Shown in pieces: positions 17,532 through 27,200 of a stretch of 60,134 nucleotides of DNA. Origin of the DNA: Verrucomicrobiota bacterium (GTDB taxonomy: Bacteria; Verrucomicrobiota; Verrucomicrobiia; Verrucomicrobiales; Verrucomicrobiaceae); the NCBI GenBank assembly GCA_963204975.1, contig CAUJJC010000040.1:1-60134 (forward strand), in the 5' to 3' direction. The translations under genes and the position numbers were made by a program. The notes under the pieces are model-generated. The model searched no databases. It saw only the letters and a list, made by a program, of their open reading frames with translations, and had not been told where the DNA came from. The number at the start of each line of letters is the position of its first letter. Positions within the stretch are counted from its first letter, which is position 1.

Positions 17532-18914
17532 ATGCCCAAGCCTACTGACATCCGCGTCCTCGAATCGCACGTCTATTTCCTGCCCAGCAACATGCGCGTG
17601 CCGCTCAAGTTCGGCCCCGAGACCGTGCATGATGCGACGTGTGTCCGCGTGCGGGTGAAGGTGGAAGCGCGGAATGGTCGCGTCGCGGAAGGCTGGGGCG
17701 AGACACCGCTCGCAGCTTCGTGGGTGTGGCCCAGCACGCTGACGATCGCGGAGCGCACCGAGCGCATGAAAGCCTTTGCCTTGCGGGCGTCGAAGCTGCT
17801 CGCAGCCTTTGGTCAGCAAGGCCATCCGATGGAGCTGGCGCACGACTTTCAACACCAGCATCTGCTGCCCGCGCTCGACGCCTTGAATGCAGAACTCGGC
17901 GGTCATGCGATGCCGTATCTGGGCGCGTTGGTCGTGTTCAGCGCGTTCGACATCGCGGTGCATGATGCCTTTGGCCGTGCGCATGAGTGCTACACGTATG
18001 CGACTTACAACGCCGACTTCATGAACCGCGACCTCAGCGCGTTCATCAACGCGGAAGCCGTGTCCTTCGCGGGCAAGTATCCGCAGGACTACCTCGTCAT
18101 GGATGCGCCGAAGACCCTGCCTGTGTGGCATCTCGTGGGCGGCGTGGATGCGCTGGAACAGCAGGACCTCAACGGCAGCGAACCGAACGACGGCTATCCC
18201 GTGCTGCTCGCCGACTGGATTCAACGCGACGGACTGAAGTGCCTCAAGGTGAAGCTGCGCGGCACCGATGCGGCGTGGGACTTCGAGCGTATGCAGCGCA
18301 TCGGTCGCATCGGATTCGCTAACGGCGCGCGCTGGCTGAGTGCGGACTTCAACTGCACGGTGAAAGAGCCCGCCTATGTGAACGAGATCATGGACAAGCT
18401 CCTGCGCGACGAGCCGGAGATCTATGCCCGCACACTCTACGTCGAGCAGCCCTTCCCGTATGATCTGGAAGCGAATCAAATCGACGTCCGCAGCGTGTCC
18501 GCGCGCAAGCCGCTCTTCCTGGACGAGAGCGCGCACGACTGGGAGTTCGTGCGTCTCGGTCGTCAGCTGGGCTGGAGCGGTGTCGCCTTGAAGACGTGCA
18601 AGACGCAGACCGGCGCGCTGCTCAGCCTGTGCTGGGCCAAAGCGCACGGCATGCCGCTCATGGTGCAGGACTTGACGAACCCGATGCTCGCGATGATCCC
18701 GCACGTTCGACTTGCCGCCCACGCGGGCACCATTCAGGGCGTGGAGTGCAATGCCATGCAGTTCTACCCCGAGGCCTCGAAACCCGAGCAAGCTGTGCAT
18801 CCTGGTCTCTACCAGCGTCGCGATGGTGTCGTCGATCTCAGCACGCTGCGTGGTCACGGCTTCGGCTACCGCGAGGGTGAGATCCAGCGCGAGCTGCCTG
18901 CGGAAGTCGTTTGA
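17532..18914 (+). CDS. Enolase-superfamily (mandelate racemase/muconate lactonizing type) enzyme
   Basis: This 460-residue protein has the arrangement of the MLE/MR subgroup. It has a general-base KxK motif at Lys239 and Lys241 (LKVKLRG), likely Mg2+ ligands Asp272 (SADFN), Glu305 (VEQP) and Asp331/Glu332 (LDES), and a further Lys354 (LKTCKTQTG) on the opposite barrel face. These support proton abstraction next to a carboxylate: racemisation, epimerisation or dehydration of a sugar acid or dipeptide. The substrate is not deducible. Start ATG 17532 is chosen over an in-frame codon at 17487 because the family N-terminus begins near IRVLESHVYF. It lies 21 bases ahead of dgkA. Confidence 0.92.
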   Translation: MPKPTDIRVLESHVYFLPSNMRVPLKFGPETVHDATCVRVRVKVEARNGRVAEGWGETPLAASWVWPSTLTIAERTERMKAFALRASKLLAAFGQQGHPMELAHDFQHQHLLPALDALNAELGGHAMPYLGALVVFSAFDIAVHDAFGRAHECYTYATYNADFMNRDLSAFINAEAVSFAGKYPQDYLVMDAPKTLPVWHLVGGVDALEQQDLNGSEPNDGYPVLLADWIQRDGLKCLKVKLRGTDAAWDFERMQRIGRIGFANGARWLSADFNCTVKEPAYVNEIMDKLLRDEPEIYARTLYVEQPFPYDLEANQIDVRSVSARKPLFLDESAHDWEFVRLGRQLGWSGVALKTCKTQTGALLSLCWAKAHGMPLMVQDLTNPMLAMIPHVRLAAHAGTIQGVECNAMQFYPEASKPEQAVHPGLYQRRDGVVDLSTLRGHGFGYREGEIQRELPAEVV

Positions 18915-18935
18915 TCATCCATCTACTTTTCGGCC

Positions 18936-19292
18936 ATGCGAATCGCTTCCTTCATCGCGGCAGTGCGTGGCTTGATGGTTATGTTCAAGACGCAGCGCCA
19001 TGCTCAGGTTCATGGGCTGGCGATGACTGGCGTCATGGTCCTGGCAGCATGGCTTCGCGTCGAGCTGCGAGATTGGTGCTGGCTCGTCGTTGCGATCATG
19101 GCGGTGATCTCTGCTGAGGCTTTCAATACAGCGGTCGAGAAGCTGGCGGATCGTATCACCATGGAGCGTGACAGTCTCATTCGAGATGCCAAGGACCTAG
19201 CGGCAGGAGCCGTGCTCTGGGCGGCCCTGGGAGCTGCGATCATTGGGCTGATCGTGCTCGGGCCACCGCTGTGGAAGCGAGTTTTGGGCTGA
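18936..19292 (+). CDS. dgkA: Diacylglycerol/undecaprenol kinase (DgkA family)
   Basis: This 118-residue membrane protein has three to four helices and the family signature AEAFNTAVEKLADRI, followed by AKDLAAGAVL. These residues bind Mg-ATP and the lipid at the membrane surface. The N-terminal amphipathic segment (RGLMVMFKTQRHAQVH) is also typical. It phosphorylates diacylglycerol or undecaprenol; members outside proteobacteria often prefer undecaprenol, and the sequence alone does not decide. It is probably co-transcribed with the enolase-superfamily gene 21 bases upstream. Confidence 0.94.
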   Translation: MRIASFIAAVRGLMVMFKTQRHAQVHGLAMTGVMVLAAWLRVELRDWCWLVVAIMAVISAEAFNTAVEKLADRITMERDSLIRDAKDLAAGAVLWAALGAAIIGLIVLGPPLWKRVLG

Positions 19293-19318
19293 TGAAGGTC
19301 AGGTCTGGAAGGGCGTGA

Positions 19319-20374
19319 TCACGCCACCTTCTTCATTAGCGTCACGCGACCCACGGGCACCCACTCAGTCACGAGGATGTCGCCGTTGGCGAGGATCATG
19401 GCGTCGTGCGGCGTGATGAACTTGCCGTCGATGAACTTCTCGCGTGGCTCCATGCGTAACGGCCAGGACTTCTTGTGGTTGGGTTCCTTGCCGTCGCCGA
19501 GGCTGGTGATGAGGTTGTAGTCCTTGTCGAAGAGATGCACGACGCTGTAGAGATCGGGGCACACCATGAGATCGCCGCGAACGTGGAAGTGACAGGGCAG
19601 ACGGAGCTTGCCGGGCACCTTGATGGTGCGCTCATGCTGGCCGTCGAGGCTGAGGATTTGCATGCGGCCATTGCCACGATCCGCGACGACGAGCTTGGCC
19701 GGTGAATGGCGTGTATCGACCCAGAGGCCGTGCGTGTTTTTGAACTGGCCATCAGCACTGCCTGGGCTGCCGATGATGCCTTTGAAATTCGCGTCCTTGT
19801 CGTAGCGCAGGATGTAGGCGGAGCCGTAGCCATCCGCGACGTAGAAGTCGCCATCTGGATGGAAGGCGATGTTAGTGCAGTTCCACTTGATCGGCTCCTT
19901 GCCCGCATACGGCGGCGCTTCTTTCGGGTAGCCTTTCTGCCACAGCACCTTGCCGTCGAGCGTGGTCTTGGTGAAGGTCTGATGCGCGTTGTCGCAGAGG
20001 TAGATGAACTCGGTGCCGCCTTCGTCGCGAATGTCGAGCCCATGCGCGCCGCCGACGGTGCCACCTGCGAACTGCTCGCCCCACGAGGTGATGAACTTGC
20101 CTTCCTGATCATAGACCACGATCGCGTCCTTCTTCACGCTCGCCGGATTCACCGTGTGCCCGATGTAGATGCGGCCCTGCGCGTCTTGAGCCACGCCGTG
20201 TGTGTCGCCCCACATGAGACCCTGCGGTGGCGTGAGCCAGTCGTGATGGACTTCGTAGCGATGGCCGTCGATGCCGAGCACGGGGCGCTTGCTGCCGGCC
20301 TTGTCTTGAGCGTGCAGGATGTTGAAGGCACCGAAGGCGGCCGTGGTCTGGAGGAAGTGGCGGCGGGTGGACAT
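19319..20374 (-). CDS. Exported NHL-type six-bladed beta-propeller protein
   Basis: This 351-residue protein starts at ATG 20374 (MSTRRHFLQTTAAFGAF). The paired arginines in S-T-R-R-H-F-L suggest Tat export, common for such proteins in this phylum. The body is a series of beta-propeller blades with NHL-like phrases (THGVAQDAQGRIYIG, HGLDIRDEGG, FYVADGYGSAYILRYD, LVVADRGNGRMQILSLDGQ). It is probably a periplasmic or surface lyase-like or binding propeller; a catalytic role cannot be read. The gene follows the sulfatase by 56 bases on the same strand, with a dispersed-type repeat between them, and ends the lysA run. Confidence 0.88.
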   Translation of the reverse strand: MSTRRHFLQTTAAFGAFNILHAQDKAGSKRPVLGIDGHRYEVHHDWLTPPQGLMWGDTHGVAQDAQGRIYIGHTVNPASVKKDAIVVYDQEGKFITSWGEQFAGGTVGGAHGLDIRDEGGTEFIYLCDNAHQTFTKTTLDGKVLWQKGYPKEAPPYAGKEPIKWNCTNIAFHPDGDFYVADGYGSAYILRYDKDANFKGIIGSPGSADGQFKNTHGLWVDTRHSPAKLVVADRGNGRMQILSLDGQHERTIKVPGKLRLPCHFHVRGDLMVCPDLYSVVHLFDKDYNLITSLGDGKEPNHKKSWPLRMEPREKFIDGKFITPHDAMILANGDILVTEWVPVGRVTLMKKVA

Positions 20375-20395
20375 GGCGAGGCAGTGGGGCTGAGA

Positions 20396-20433
20396 TTTAA
20401 CCACGGAGGGCACGGAGAGGCACAGAGGTTTTA
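20396..20433. repeat. Short intergenic CACGGAG/CACAGAG repeat
   Basis: This stretch repeats a GGCACGGAG-like unit about three times (CCACGGAGG, GCACGGAGAG, GCACAGAGG) between TTTAA and TTTTAA borders. Similar accacggagg-type sequences are, from my general knowledge, dispersed intergenic repeats in many environmental bacteria and give spurious NHGGHGE-like translations. It fills the gap between the sulfatase stop and the NHL gene start. A genome-wide copy count would confirm it. Confidence 0.6.
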
Positions 20434-21975
20434 AGGTTTGAAGCCTTCGCGGATGGTGCCGTCGCGACTAATGAGAGGCTTCGGATTTTCCACGCGACCG
20501 AGTTCGCGAACACCAGGGCCTTTGTCGTTGATACCGAGGTCGGACTTCGCTTGCTCGACGAGCGTTTGCAGCTTCGCGACGATCTCCGGGTGATCGACTG
20601 CGACGTTCTTCGATTCACCGATGTCGTCGGCGAGGTTGTAGAGCTGCGGCTTTCCATCGTTCGCGGCTTGCTGCTTGGCTTTAGCGGCCTTGCCCTTGGC
20701 GGGAGCGCGCTTGTCGGCGGCGCTGATGTGCAGCTTCCAGGCTCCACTGCGGACGGCTTGCAACGTGAGGCCGCTGTAGAAGTAGAAGAGGTCGGTGTGG
20801 GGCGACTTCGCGCCTGCCTTGCCGAGGAGGATGGGCGACACGTCGCCACCGTCGATTTTTCTCGTCGGCAGCTTTGCACCTGCGAGCGCGGCGAAGGTGG
20901 GCAGCACATCCATCATGCTGGTGATTTCATCGGTCGCTGTGTTGGCAGGCACGTTGCCTGGCCACCAGGCGACGGTGGGCACGCGCATTCCGCCTTCCCA
21001 GGTGGTGCCCTTGGTGCCGCGCAGCGGAGCGTTCACGGAGCGACCGGTGCCGCCGTTGTCGGAGGTGAAGATGACGAGCGTTTTGCTGTCGAGTTTGAGT
21101 TCGCGCAGCACATCGAGCACCTGGCCCACGCTCCAATCGACTTCCTCGACCCAATCGCCAAAGAGGCCGTTCTTCGACTTCGTGTGGAAGGCCTTGCCGG
21201 GATACAACGGGAAGTGAACGGCGGTGTGCGGCAGGTAGAGGAAGAACGACTTGTCCTTGCTGCTGCGGATGAACTTCACTGCCTCGGTCGTGTAGCGCTC
21301 GACGATGCTCTGCTGACCGTCGGGGCCGACGCGTTCGATCACTTTGTTATCGCGAAGCAGGGGCAGCGGTGGCTGCGCGGCACCTTTCAGTCCGGTCTCG
21401 TCAGTGCCGAAGATCTTGGGATCGACTCCCTTGGACGCGACGTCTTTGATGGCGGGCAAAGGCTGGCCGAGATCGCTCTTCGCGCCCTCCGAGGCCATGC
21501 CCATGTCGTTGGAATACGGCAGCCCGTAGTAATGATCGAAGCCCTGGCTGGTGGGCAGGAACTCGGGCTGATCGCCGAGGTGCCACTTGCCCACGCACAT
21601 GGTGGAGTAGCCCGCGCCTTTGAGCACTTCGGCCACGGTTTGTTCATCGGGGTGAAGTCCGGCCGCTGCACCTGGGAAGAGCACGCTGGGGATCGGCAGC
21701 ACGCGCTTCGGATAGCAGCCAGTCATCAGTGCAGAACGCGAAGGCGAGCACACGGGCGCGGCGTAGTGGCACTTCAGCTTCATGCCTTCCGCGGCCATCC
21801 GATCAAGGTTCGGCGTGCGATTCAGCGTGGAGCCAAACGGTCCGATGTCCGCATAGCCGAGATCGTCGATGTTGATGACGATGAAGTTCGGCTTCGGTGC
21901 TTCCGCAAGTAGCAGCGATGAGGCAAAGATGAGTGCGGTGAGGAGTCGTTGAACGAGCATCGTCGCTGAACGCAT
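20431..21975 (-). CDS. Secreted sulfatase (type I, formylglycine-dependent)
   Basis: This 514-residue enzyme hydrolyses a sulfate ester, most likely on a polysaccharide. The N-terminus is a signal peptide ending near residue 26 (LLLAEAPKPN). Metal-binding Asp37-Asp38 sit in NIDDLGYADIG. The C-S-P-S-R signature at Cys76 (CSPSRSALMTGCYPKR) marks the cysteine that is converted to formylglycine. VGKWHLG and FTSDNGG, with further metal ligands, follow. ATG 21975 and ATG 21960 are both possible starts. Its place in a run with an NHL protein fits polysaccharide desulfation outside the cell. The maturase needed for formylglycine is not in the window. Confidence 0.95.
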   Translation of the reverse strand: MRSATMLVQRLLTALIFASSLLLAEAPKPNFIVINIDDLGYADIGPFGSTLNRTPNLDRMAAEGMKLKCHYAAPVCSPSRSALMTGCYPKRVLPIPSVLFPGAAAGLHPDEQTVAEVLKGAGYSTMCVGKWHLGDQPEFLPTSQGFDHYYGLPYSNDMGMASEGAKSDLGQPLPAIKDVASKGVDPKIFGTDETGLKGAAQPPLPLLRDNKVIERVGPDGQQSIVERYTTEAVKFIRSSKDKSFFLYLPHTAVHFPLYPGKAFHTKSKNGLFGDWVEEVDWSVGQVLDVLRELKLDSKTLVIFTSDNGGTGRSVNAPLRGTKGTTWEGGMRVPTVAWWPGNVPANTATDEITSMMDVLPTFAALAGAKLPTRKIDGGDVSPILLGKAGAKSPHTDLFYFYSGLTLQAVRSGAWKLHISAADKRAPAKGKAAKAKQQAANDGKPQLYNLADDIGESKNVAVDHPEIVAKLQTLVEQAKSDLGINDKGPGVRELGRVENPKPLISRDGTIREGFKP

Positions 21976-21989
21976 CGAGCACGCGCTGC

Positions 21990-22715
21990 TTATCCTTTCC
22001 TTTTCCAGTGGCTGCCCGAGGACAGGCCCACACGGTTGTCACGCAGGTGCAGATCGGTGTAGTCCGTCTTGCCGTAGGCACCTACCAACCAGACGCCAGT
22101 GGCCTTTTTCCATGCATCGCTCATCGCTTCGGCGGTGTGGCAGCCCCAGCTCTGGCAGTAGGCATTCGGCGCGAAGGCGCTGGACCGGATGCGTTTCAAG
22201 TCGGCCTGATGGAGCCAGGCAGTGGAGACCGCATAGATGTCCGAGCTGTAGTCGAACATGAAGCAATACTTGTTGCTGTGCCCGAAGAACTCGAAGCCAG
22301 CGATCTTCACTCTCGAGCGGCTCTGCCCACTGTTGATGTAGTTGATGAGTTCATCGCCGGAGGAGAAGTTCACGATCTTGATGCCATACTTCGCCTGCTT
22401 CTCCTGAATCCACACGTTGTAAGGCTTGCCATCCTCGGCGGTGCGGCGCGTGTAGGCATCGCGATACACCAGCCAGGTGATAGGCATGGTGGGCTGGGCT
22501 TTTCGGATCTCTTTCACGCGGGCCATCGCCGTGGCGATGAAATTGCCCCACCAGCGATCATGCTGCTCACCTGCGAGGCGCAGGTTCTCCCACTTTCTCA
22601 AGGCGGGTCCGCCACTCACGATGAGGTATTCAAAGGATTGCGCGTGAGCGCTCTGCACGATGAAGGCAGCGAGCAGGACGAGGAGCCAGCGAGGCAGGCG
22701 GGATGAGGCGTTCAT
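21990..22715 (-). CDS. Secreted protein with caspase/CHAT-like His and Cys motifs (unknown)
   Basis: ATG 22715 gives a clear Sec signal peptide (LLVLLAAFIVQSAHAQ) and a 241-residue product; the longer frame from 22916 overlaps lysA and is rejected. I do not recognise the family directly. Two motifs stand out. FEFFGHSNK (His146) follows a hydrophobic strand, and CQSWGCHTAE (Cys187 and Cys192) comes about 40 residues later, before an amphipathic helix and the strand VWLVGAYG. This order (strand-His-G-like loop, then strand-Cys-x-T) is that of caspase-fold peptidases (C14/C25/CHAT), so a secreted cysteine peptidase is possible. This is inference only. It sits between lysA and the sulfatase, 14 bases ahead of the latter. 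Confidence 0.75.
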   Translation of the reverse strand: MNASSRLPRWLLVLLAAFIVQSAHAQSFEYLIVSGGPALRKWENLRLAGEQHDRWWGNFIATAMARVKEIRKAQPTMPITWLVYRDAYTRRTAEDGKPYNVWIQEKQAKYGIKIVNFSSGDELINYINSGQSRSRVKIAGFEFFGHSNKYCFMFDYSSDIYAVSTAWLHQADLKRIRSSAFAPNAYCQSWGCHTAEAMSDAWKKATGVWLVGAYGKTDYTDLHLRDNRVGLSSGSHWKRKG

Positions 22716-22755
22716 ACGATTTGGCGGATTGTGGCTCAAAAGACGAGCCTGTGCA

Positions 22756-24069
22756 TCAGGCGGTTTCCTTATCGTCAGGCAGCACATGCTCGCCACGCAG
22801 GATGTCATCGAGGCTCTGGCGTTCGCGCACGAGGTGCGCCTTGCTGCCATCCACCATGATCTCGGCGGCGAGAGGACGCGTGTTGTAGTTCGAGGCCATG
22901 CTGAAGCCATAGGCACCTGCGCTGAGCACTGCGAGCAGATCGCCAGCCTTCACAGGCGCAAGGTCGCGATCCTGGGCGAGGTAGTCGCCAGTCTCGCAAA
23001 TCGGTCCCACGACGTCGGCCTTCTCCGTCACATCGGACGCAGGAGCGGTGGTCGGCACGATTTGGTGCCAGCCTTCGTAGAGCGTGGGGCGGATGAGGTC
23101 GTTCATGCCGGCATCGACGATCTTGAAGACCTTGGCGCTGCCTCTCTTCTCATAGAGCACGCGCGTGAGCATCACGCCTGCATTGCCGACCATGAAACGT
23201 CCTGGCTCAAGCAGGATGCGCAGACCGAGCTGCTCAAGGTGGGGCACGACGGCGTCGGCGTAAGTCTTCACGCTCAGCGGAGCGGCTTCGCCTTGCTCCT
23301 GCCACCATGAGGTATCGCCGCTGTCGAGGCTCTGGCGATACACGATGCCGATGCCACCACCGATGCTGAAGAACTTCAGGCCAAAGCGAGCCTTCACCTC
23401 CTGCACGAGCGGCACCACCTTTTGCACGGCTTCCAGGAAAGGATCGACGCTGGTGAGCTGTGAGCCGATGTGCATCTGCACGCCCTTGATCTCGAGATTT
23501 GGGCACTCCTTGGCGATCATCTCATAAGCGCCGAGCACGCGTTCGAAGTCGATGCCGAACTTATTCTCGCTCTTGCCCGTCGTGATCTTCGCATGCGTCT
23601 TGGCATCCACGTTCGGGTTCACGCGCAGAGCGATGGGTGCCTTCTTGCCCAGTTCGCCTGCGACTTGATTGATGTAGCGCACCTCGGCTTCGGACTCCGC
23701 ATTGAAGCAGTAGATGCCTTCCTTCAGCGCATACTCGATCTCCGCGCGTGTCTTGCCTACGCCTGCGAAGGTGCAGTTCGCTGCTTTGCCGCCCGCCTTC
23801 AGCACGCGATACAACTCACCACCGGACACGATGTCGAAGCCGCCACCAAGGTTCGCGATCGTGTTGAGCACGGCGAGGTTCGAGTTCGCTTTCACCGCAT
23901 AGCACACGAGATGATCCAGGCGGTTCATCGCACCGTCCAGACGCTTGAAGTGATCCTCGATGGTCGCCTTGCTATAAACATAGAGCGGCGTCCCGTGACG
24001 CTGGGCGAGGGATTCAAGATCGACGTTCTCCGCCTGGAGGCGGCCTTGGACGTAGCGGAAGTGATGCAT
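22756..24069 (-). CDS. lysA: Diaminopimelate decarboxylase
   Basis: This 437-residue PLP enzyme makes L-lysine from meso-diaminopimelate. It has YAVKAN with the PLP-binding Lys60, the HIGSQ motif, the phosphate-binding SIGGGIGI loop and EPGR. ICETGD supplies the cysteine contributed to the partner active site, and GAYGFSMASNYN is also present. Length is near that of classical LysA. It is the first gene of a minus-strand run (unknown protein 40 bases on, then sulfatase and NHL protein). No lysine riboswitch is visible in the 140-base divergent region upstream. Confidence 0.97.
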   Translation of the reverse strand: MHHFRYVQGRLQAENVDLESLAQRHGTPLYVYSKATIEDHFKRLDGAMNRLDHLVCYAVKANSNLAVLNTIANLGGGFDIVSGGELYRVLKAGGKAANCTFAGVGKTRAEIEYALKEGIYCFNAESEAEVRYINQVAGELGKKAPIALRVNPNVDAKTHAKITTGKSENKFGIDFERVLGAYEMIAKECPNLEIKGVQMHIGSQLTSVDPFLEAVQKVVPLVQEVKARFGLKFFSIGGGIGIVYRQSLDSGDTSWWQEQGEAAPLSVKTYADAVVPHLEQLGLRILLEPGRFMVGNAGVMLTRVLYEKRGSAKVFKIVDAGMNDLIRPTLYEGWHQIVPTTAPASDVTEKADVVGPICETGDYLAQDRDLAPVKAGDLLAVLSAGAYGFSMASNYNTRPLAAEIMVDGSKAHLVRERQSLDDILRGEHVLPDDKETA

Positions 24070-24209
24070 GGAGCCGCCCTTTGTAGCAATGAAGCCGCTC
24101 GGCGCAAGCGCGTGCCGAGGGCGAAACGGAGGTCGGCTGCCAGCTCAGCGAGGCAAAACTTGCTTCCGCGTGAAGGGATGTTTGCCGGTGCATCGTTCGG
24201 TTTCACCTC

Positions 24210-27200
24210 ATGAAATGGGTCTGTTGTTTTTCGCTCTTGCTAGCTTCCGTGGTTTGTGGCGCTGATGTGTCGCTCTTCGATCAGAAGAATCTCGCAGCCT
24301 GGTGCATTGTTCCTTTCGACAAGGCGAAGCGTGGTCCCGAGGAGCGTGCGGCGATGCTGGAGAAGCTGGGCTTCACGAAGTTCGTCTATGACTATCGCAA
24401 GGAGCACATCCCCACCTTTGATGCGGAACTCGAAGCCCTGAAAATGCATCATGTGGAACTGACCGGCTGGTGGTTTCCCACTCAGCTCAATGACGAAGCG
24501 AAGATGACGCTCGAGCTGTTCAAGCGCCATGGTGTGAAGCCCGTGCTCTGGATCAGCGGCGGAGGTGAACGACCGAAGACGAACGATGAAGGCGAGAGCC
24601 GGCTGGCTGCCGAGGTGGCGCGCGTCAGGCCGATTGCGGAGGCGGCACAGGCGCATGGCCTGAAGGTGGGACTCTACAACCATGGTGGCTGGTTTGGCGA
24701 ACCCGAGACTCAGGTGGAGATCATCAAGCGGCTGGCGATGCCTAACGTGGGAATGGTGTATAACCTGCACCATGGTCACGACCACGTCCGCCGCCTGCGG
24801 CAGATCCTGGAGATGATCAAGCCGCATCTCTTGTGCTTCAATCTGAACGGCATGATGGAGGATGGCGAGAAGCGGGGAATGAAGATCGTGCCTCTGGCCC
24901 AGGGCGAGCAGGACATCGAGATCATGAAGATCATCGCGGCGAGCGGTTACACAGGACCGATTGGCATTCTCAACCACACCGATGAGGACGCGGAGGCGCG
25001 CTTGAGCGACAACGTGGATGGCTTGCGCTGGCTGGTGAAAACGATCCAAGGCGAGCCCGCAGGCGACAAGCCCAAGCCCCGCTCCTGGACGAGGCCACCG
25101 GAGAAGCAGACGATGGACAAGCCGGCGAGACCGACAGGCGTGAAGTCGATCAACGACGCCTTTGGCAAAGCCTTGAGTGGCCCATTTCAAGCAGGCGAAA
25201 AGGAGGCCTATCGCACCCGACCCTTCACCATTGAATGTTGGGCGAAGATCCATGGCAAGGCGCAATACAACATCCTCGTGGCTCGCGATGCGAAGTCCTC
25301 GGCTGATCATTGGGAACTCTACACTCACGCGAAGTCCGGCGAACTGGCGCTCTATCAGCCGGGTCGTGGTGGCGATGTGAGATCGAAGACGGATGTGTGC
25401 GATGGTCAGTGGCATCACCTCGCTGCCGTGGTCGAGGAAGCACGGGTGCGTCTGTTCGTGGATGCGAAGCTGGTGCATGACGCGGTGGCGAAACCCATGC
25501 AGGGCAAGGTGCAGCCCGGTGCGCTCATGATCGGTGGATTGGTGGAAGGCGGCCTGGGCTGTGATGGTGTGATTGATGAGGTGCGATTGAGCCAGGGGGC
25601 GCGTGCGATGGGACCGTTGGCGAAGGTGCCGATGAAGAGCGACGCCCAGACGATTGAGATCTGGAACTTCGATGCGCTGGGTGAAGTCGGTGCAGCGAAG
25701 CCAGCGCCGAAGCATGCCTCGTTCTTTTATCAGTTCGATCCGCTGAAGCCCGAGCAATGGCCTCATCGCGACCATCCCATCAACCACTACCGGCTTTACG
25801 ACTTCTACACGAAGCAAGCACTCGCCTTCAAAGGGCAGTCGCTGCCGCCCTTGCTCACTGCTTATCCGGGACTTGAGGGTGGGCTCTTCGGGCACTGGGG
25901 CGTGGCGGATGATGAGTTCTGGCGCGATGATCGCTGGGCCAAGGCCGACCGCAGGCCGTTGCAGTGCGGCATCTTGCACACGCCGGGGCGGAAATTCCCC
26001 AAGGCGGTGGTGATGCAGCTCGGCGATCACGAGGAGTTGACCACGGTCTTCGATCCTGAGACGCTTTCGTTTTCGATGGTCACTGGAGGGAGCTTTGTCG
26101 GCATGGGCAGCACGCGCCATGGCATGATGGATGGCTTGAAGTTCAATGCGCCGATCAGCACGCGCATGGAGCAACCGAAGCCGTCGGAGCCCTTCGTTTA
26201 TCATGGATTCTACCGGCATGAAAAACGCGTGGTCTTCAGCTACACACGCGGAGGCAAGGAGGTGCTCGACTCGGCCTGGGCAGATCAGGCGCAGTTTAAG
26301 CGCGAGACTTGTCCCAAGGGTGATGAACCCCTGACTTCCATGATCAAGGGCGGACCCGCGCAGTGGCCGGAATGGTTGGAGACGGTCGGTAGCCTGGGCA
26401 CGGCCAAGCCATACGCCCTCGACACCCTGACGCTGCCAAAGCATCCCACCGGGCTGCCTTGGTTTGTCACTGGCTGCGACTTCTTCAGCGATGGCACCGG
26501 TGCGATCTGCACGATGACAGGCGATGTGTGGCTCGTGCGTGGCATTGATGAAGGTCTGGGAAAGCTGCGCTGGAAACGCTTTGCCGCTGGGCTCGCACAA
26601 CCACTCGGCATGCGCATCGTGCAGGACCAGATCGTGGTGCAGGGCCGCGATCAGATCACGCGACTCGTGGATCTGAATCATGACGATGAGGCTGATTTCT
26701 ATGAGTGTGTGAGCAATGCCCAGATCACTTCACCGAGCGGTCACGACTTCATCACCGGCTGCGAGTTTGATGGCACATTTTACTACTTCGCGAGTGGCAA
26801 TCAGGGCGTGTGTCGTGTCAAACCGGGTGGCGAAGTGGAAGTGCTCGCCACGGGCTTCCGCAATCCGAATGGGCTTGGGCTGGCGAGCGATGGCACGGTG
26901 ACGACCACGGTGCAGGAAGGGGATTGGACGCCGACCTCGATGATCCATCAGATCAAGCATGGTGGCTTCTACGGCGCAGGTGGTCCCAAGCCGGGCAAGG
27001 AGGTGCTGCCACCGATGTGCTATCTGCCACGCGGGCTCGACAACTCCAGCGGAGGTCAATGCTTCACCGAGACGACGAAGTGGGGACCGCTGGGTGGTCA
27101 GCTCATCCACTTTTCACCAGGATCGGCCAATCACTTCCTGATCCTCCGACAGACCATCGGTGATGTGACCCAAGGTGCGGCGGTGTGCCTGCCAGGGGAC

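Noticed and set aside
17412..18857. A 481-codon minus-strand frame opposite the enolase-superfamily gene
   Set aside because: The catalytic KxK and metal-ligand pattern is on the plus strand; the antisense frame has none.
20551..21912. A 453-codon plus-strand frame opposite the sulfatase
   Set aside because: The sulfatase signature is on the minus strand, and the opposite frame is low-complexity shadow.
24070..24209. Lysine riboswitch upstream of lysA
   Set aside because: The 140-base region shows no lysine-riboswitch core and is too short for one plus a promoter.
24240..26681. An 813-codon antisense open frame opposite the large copper-domain protein
   Set aside because: It is a shadow of GC-rich codon use. 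The sense strand has a signal peptide, LamG and copper motifs; the antisense translation is His/Arg-rich without recognisable structure.
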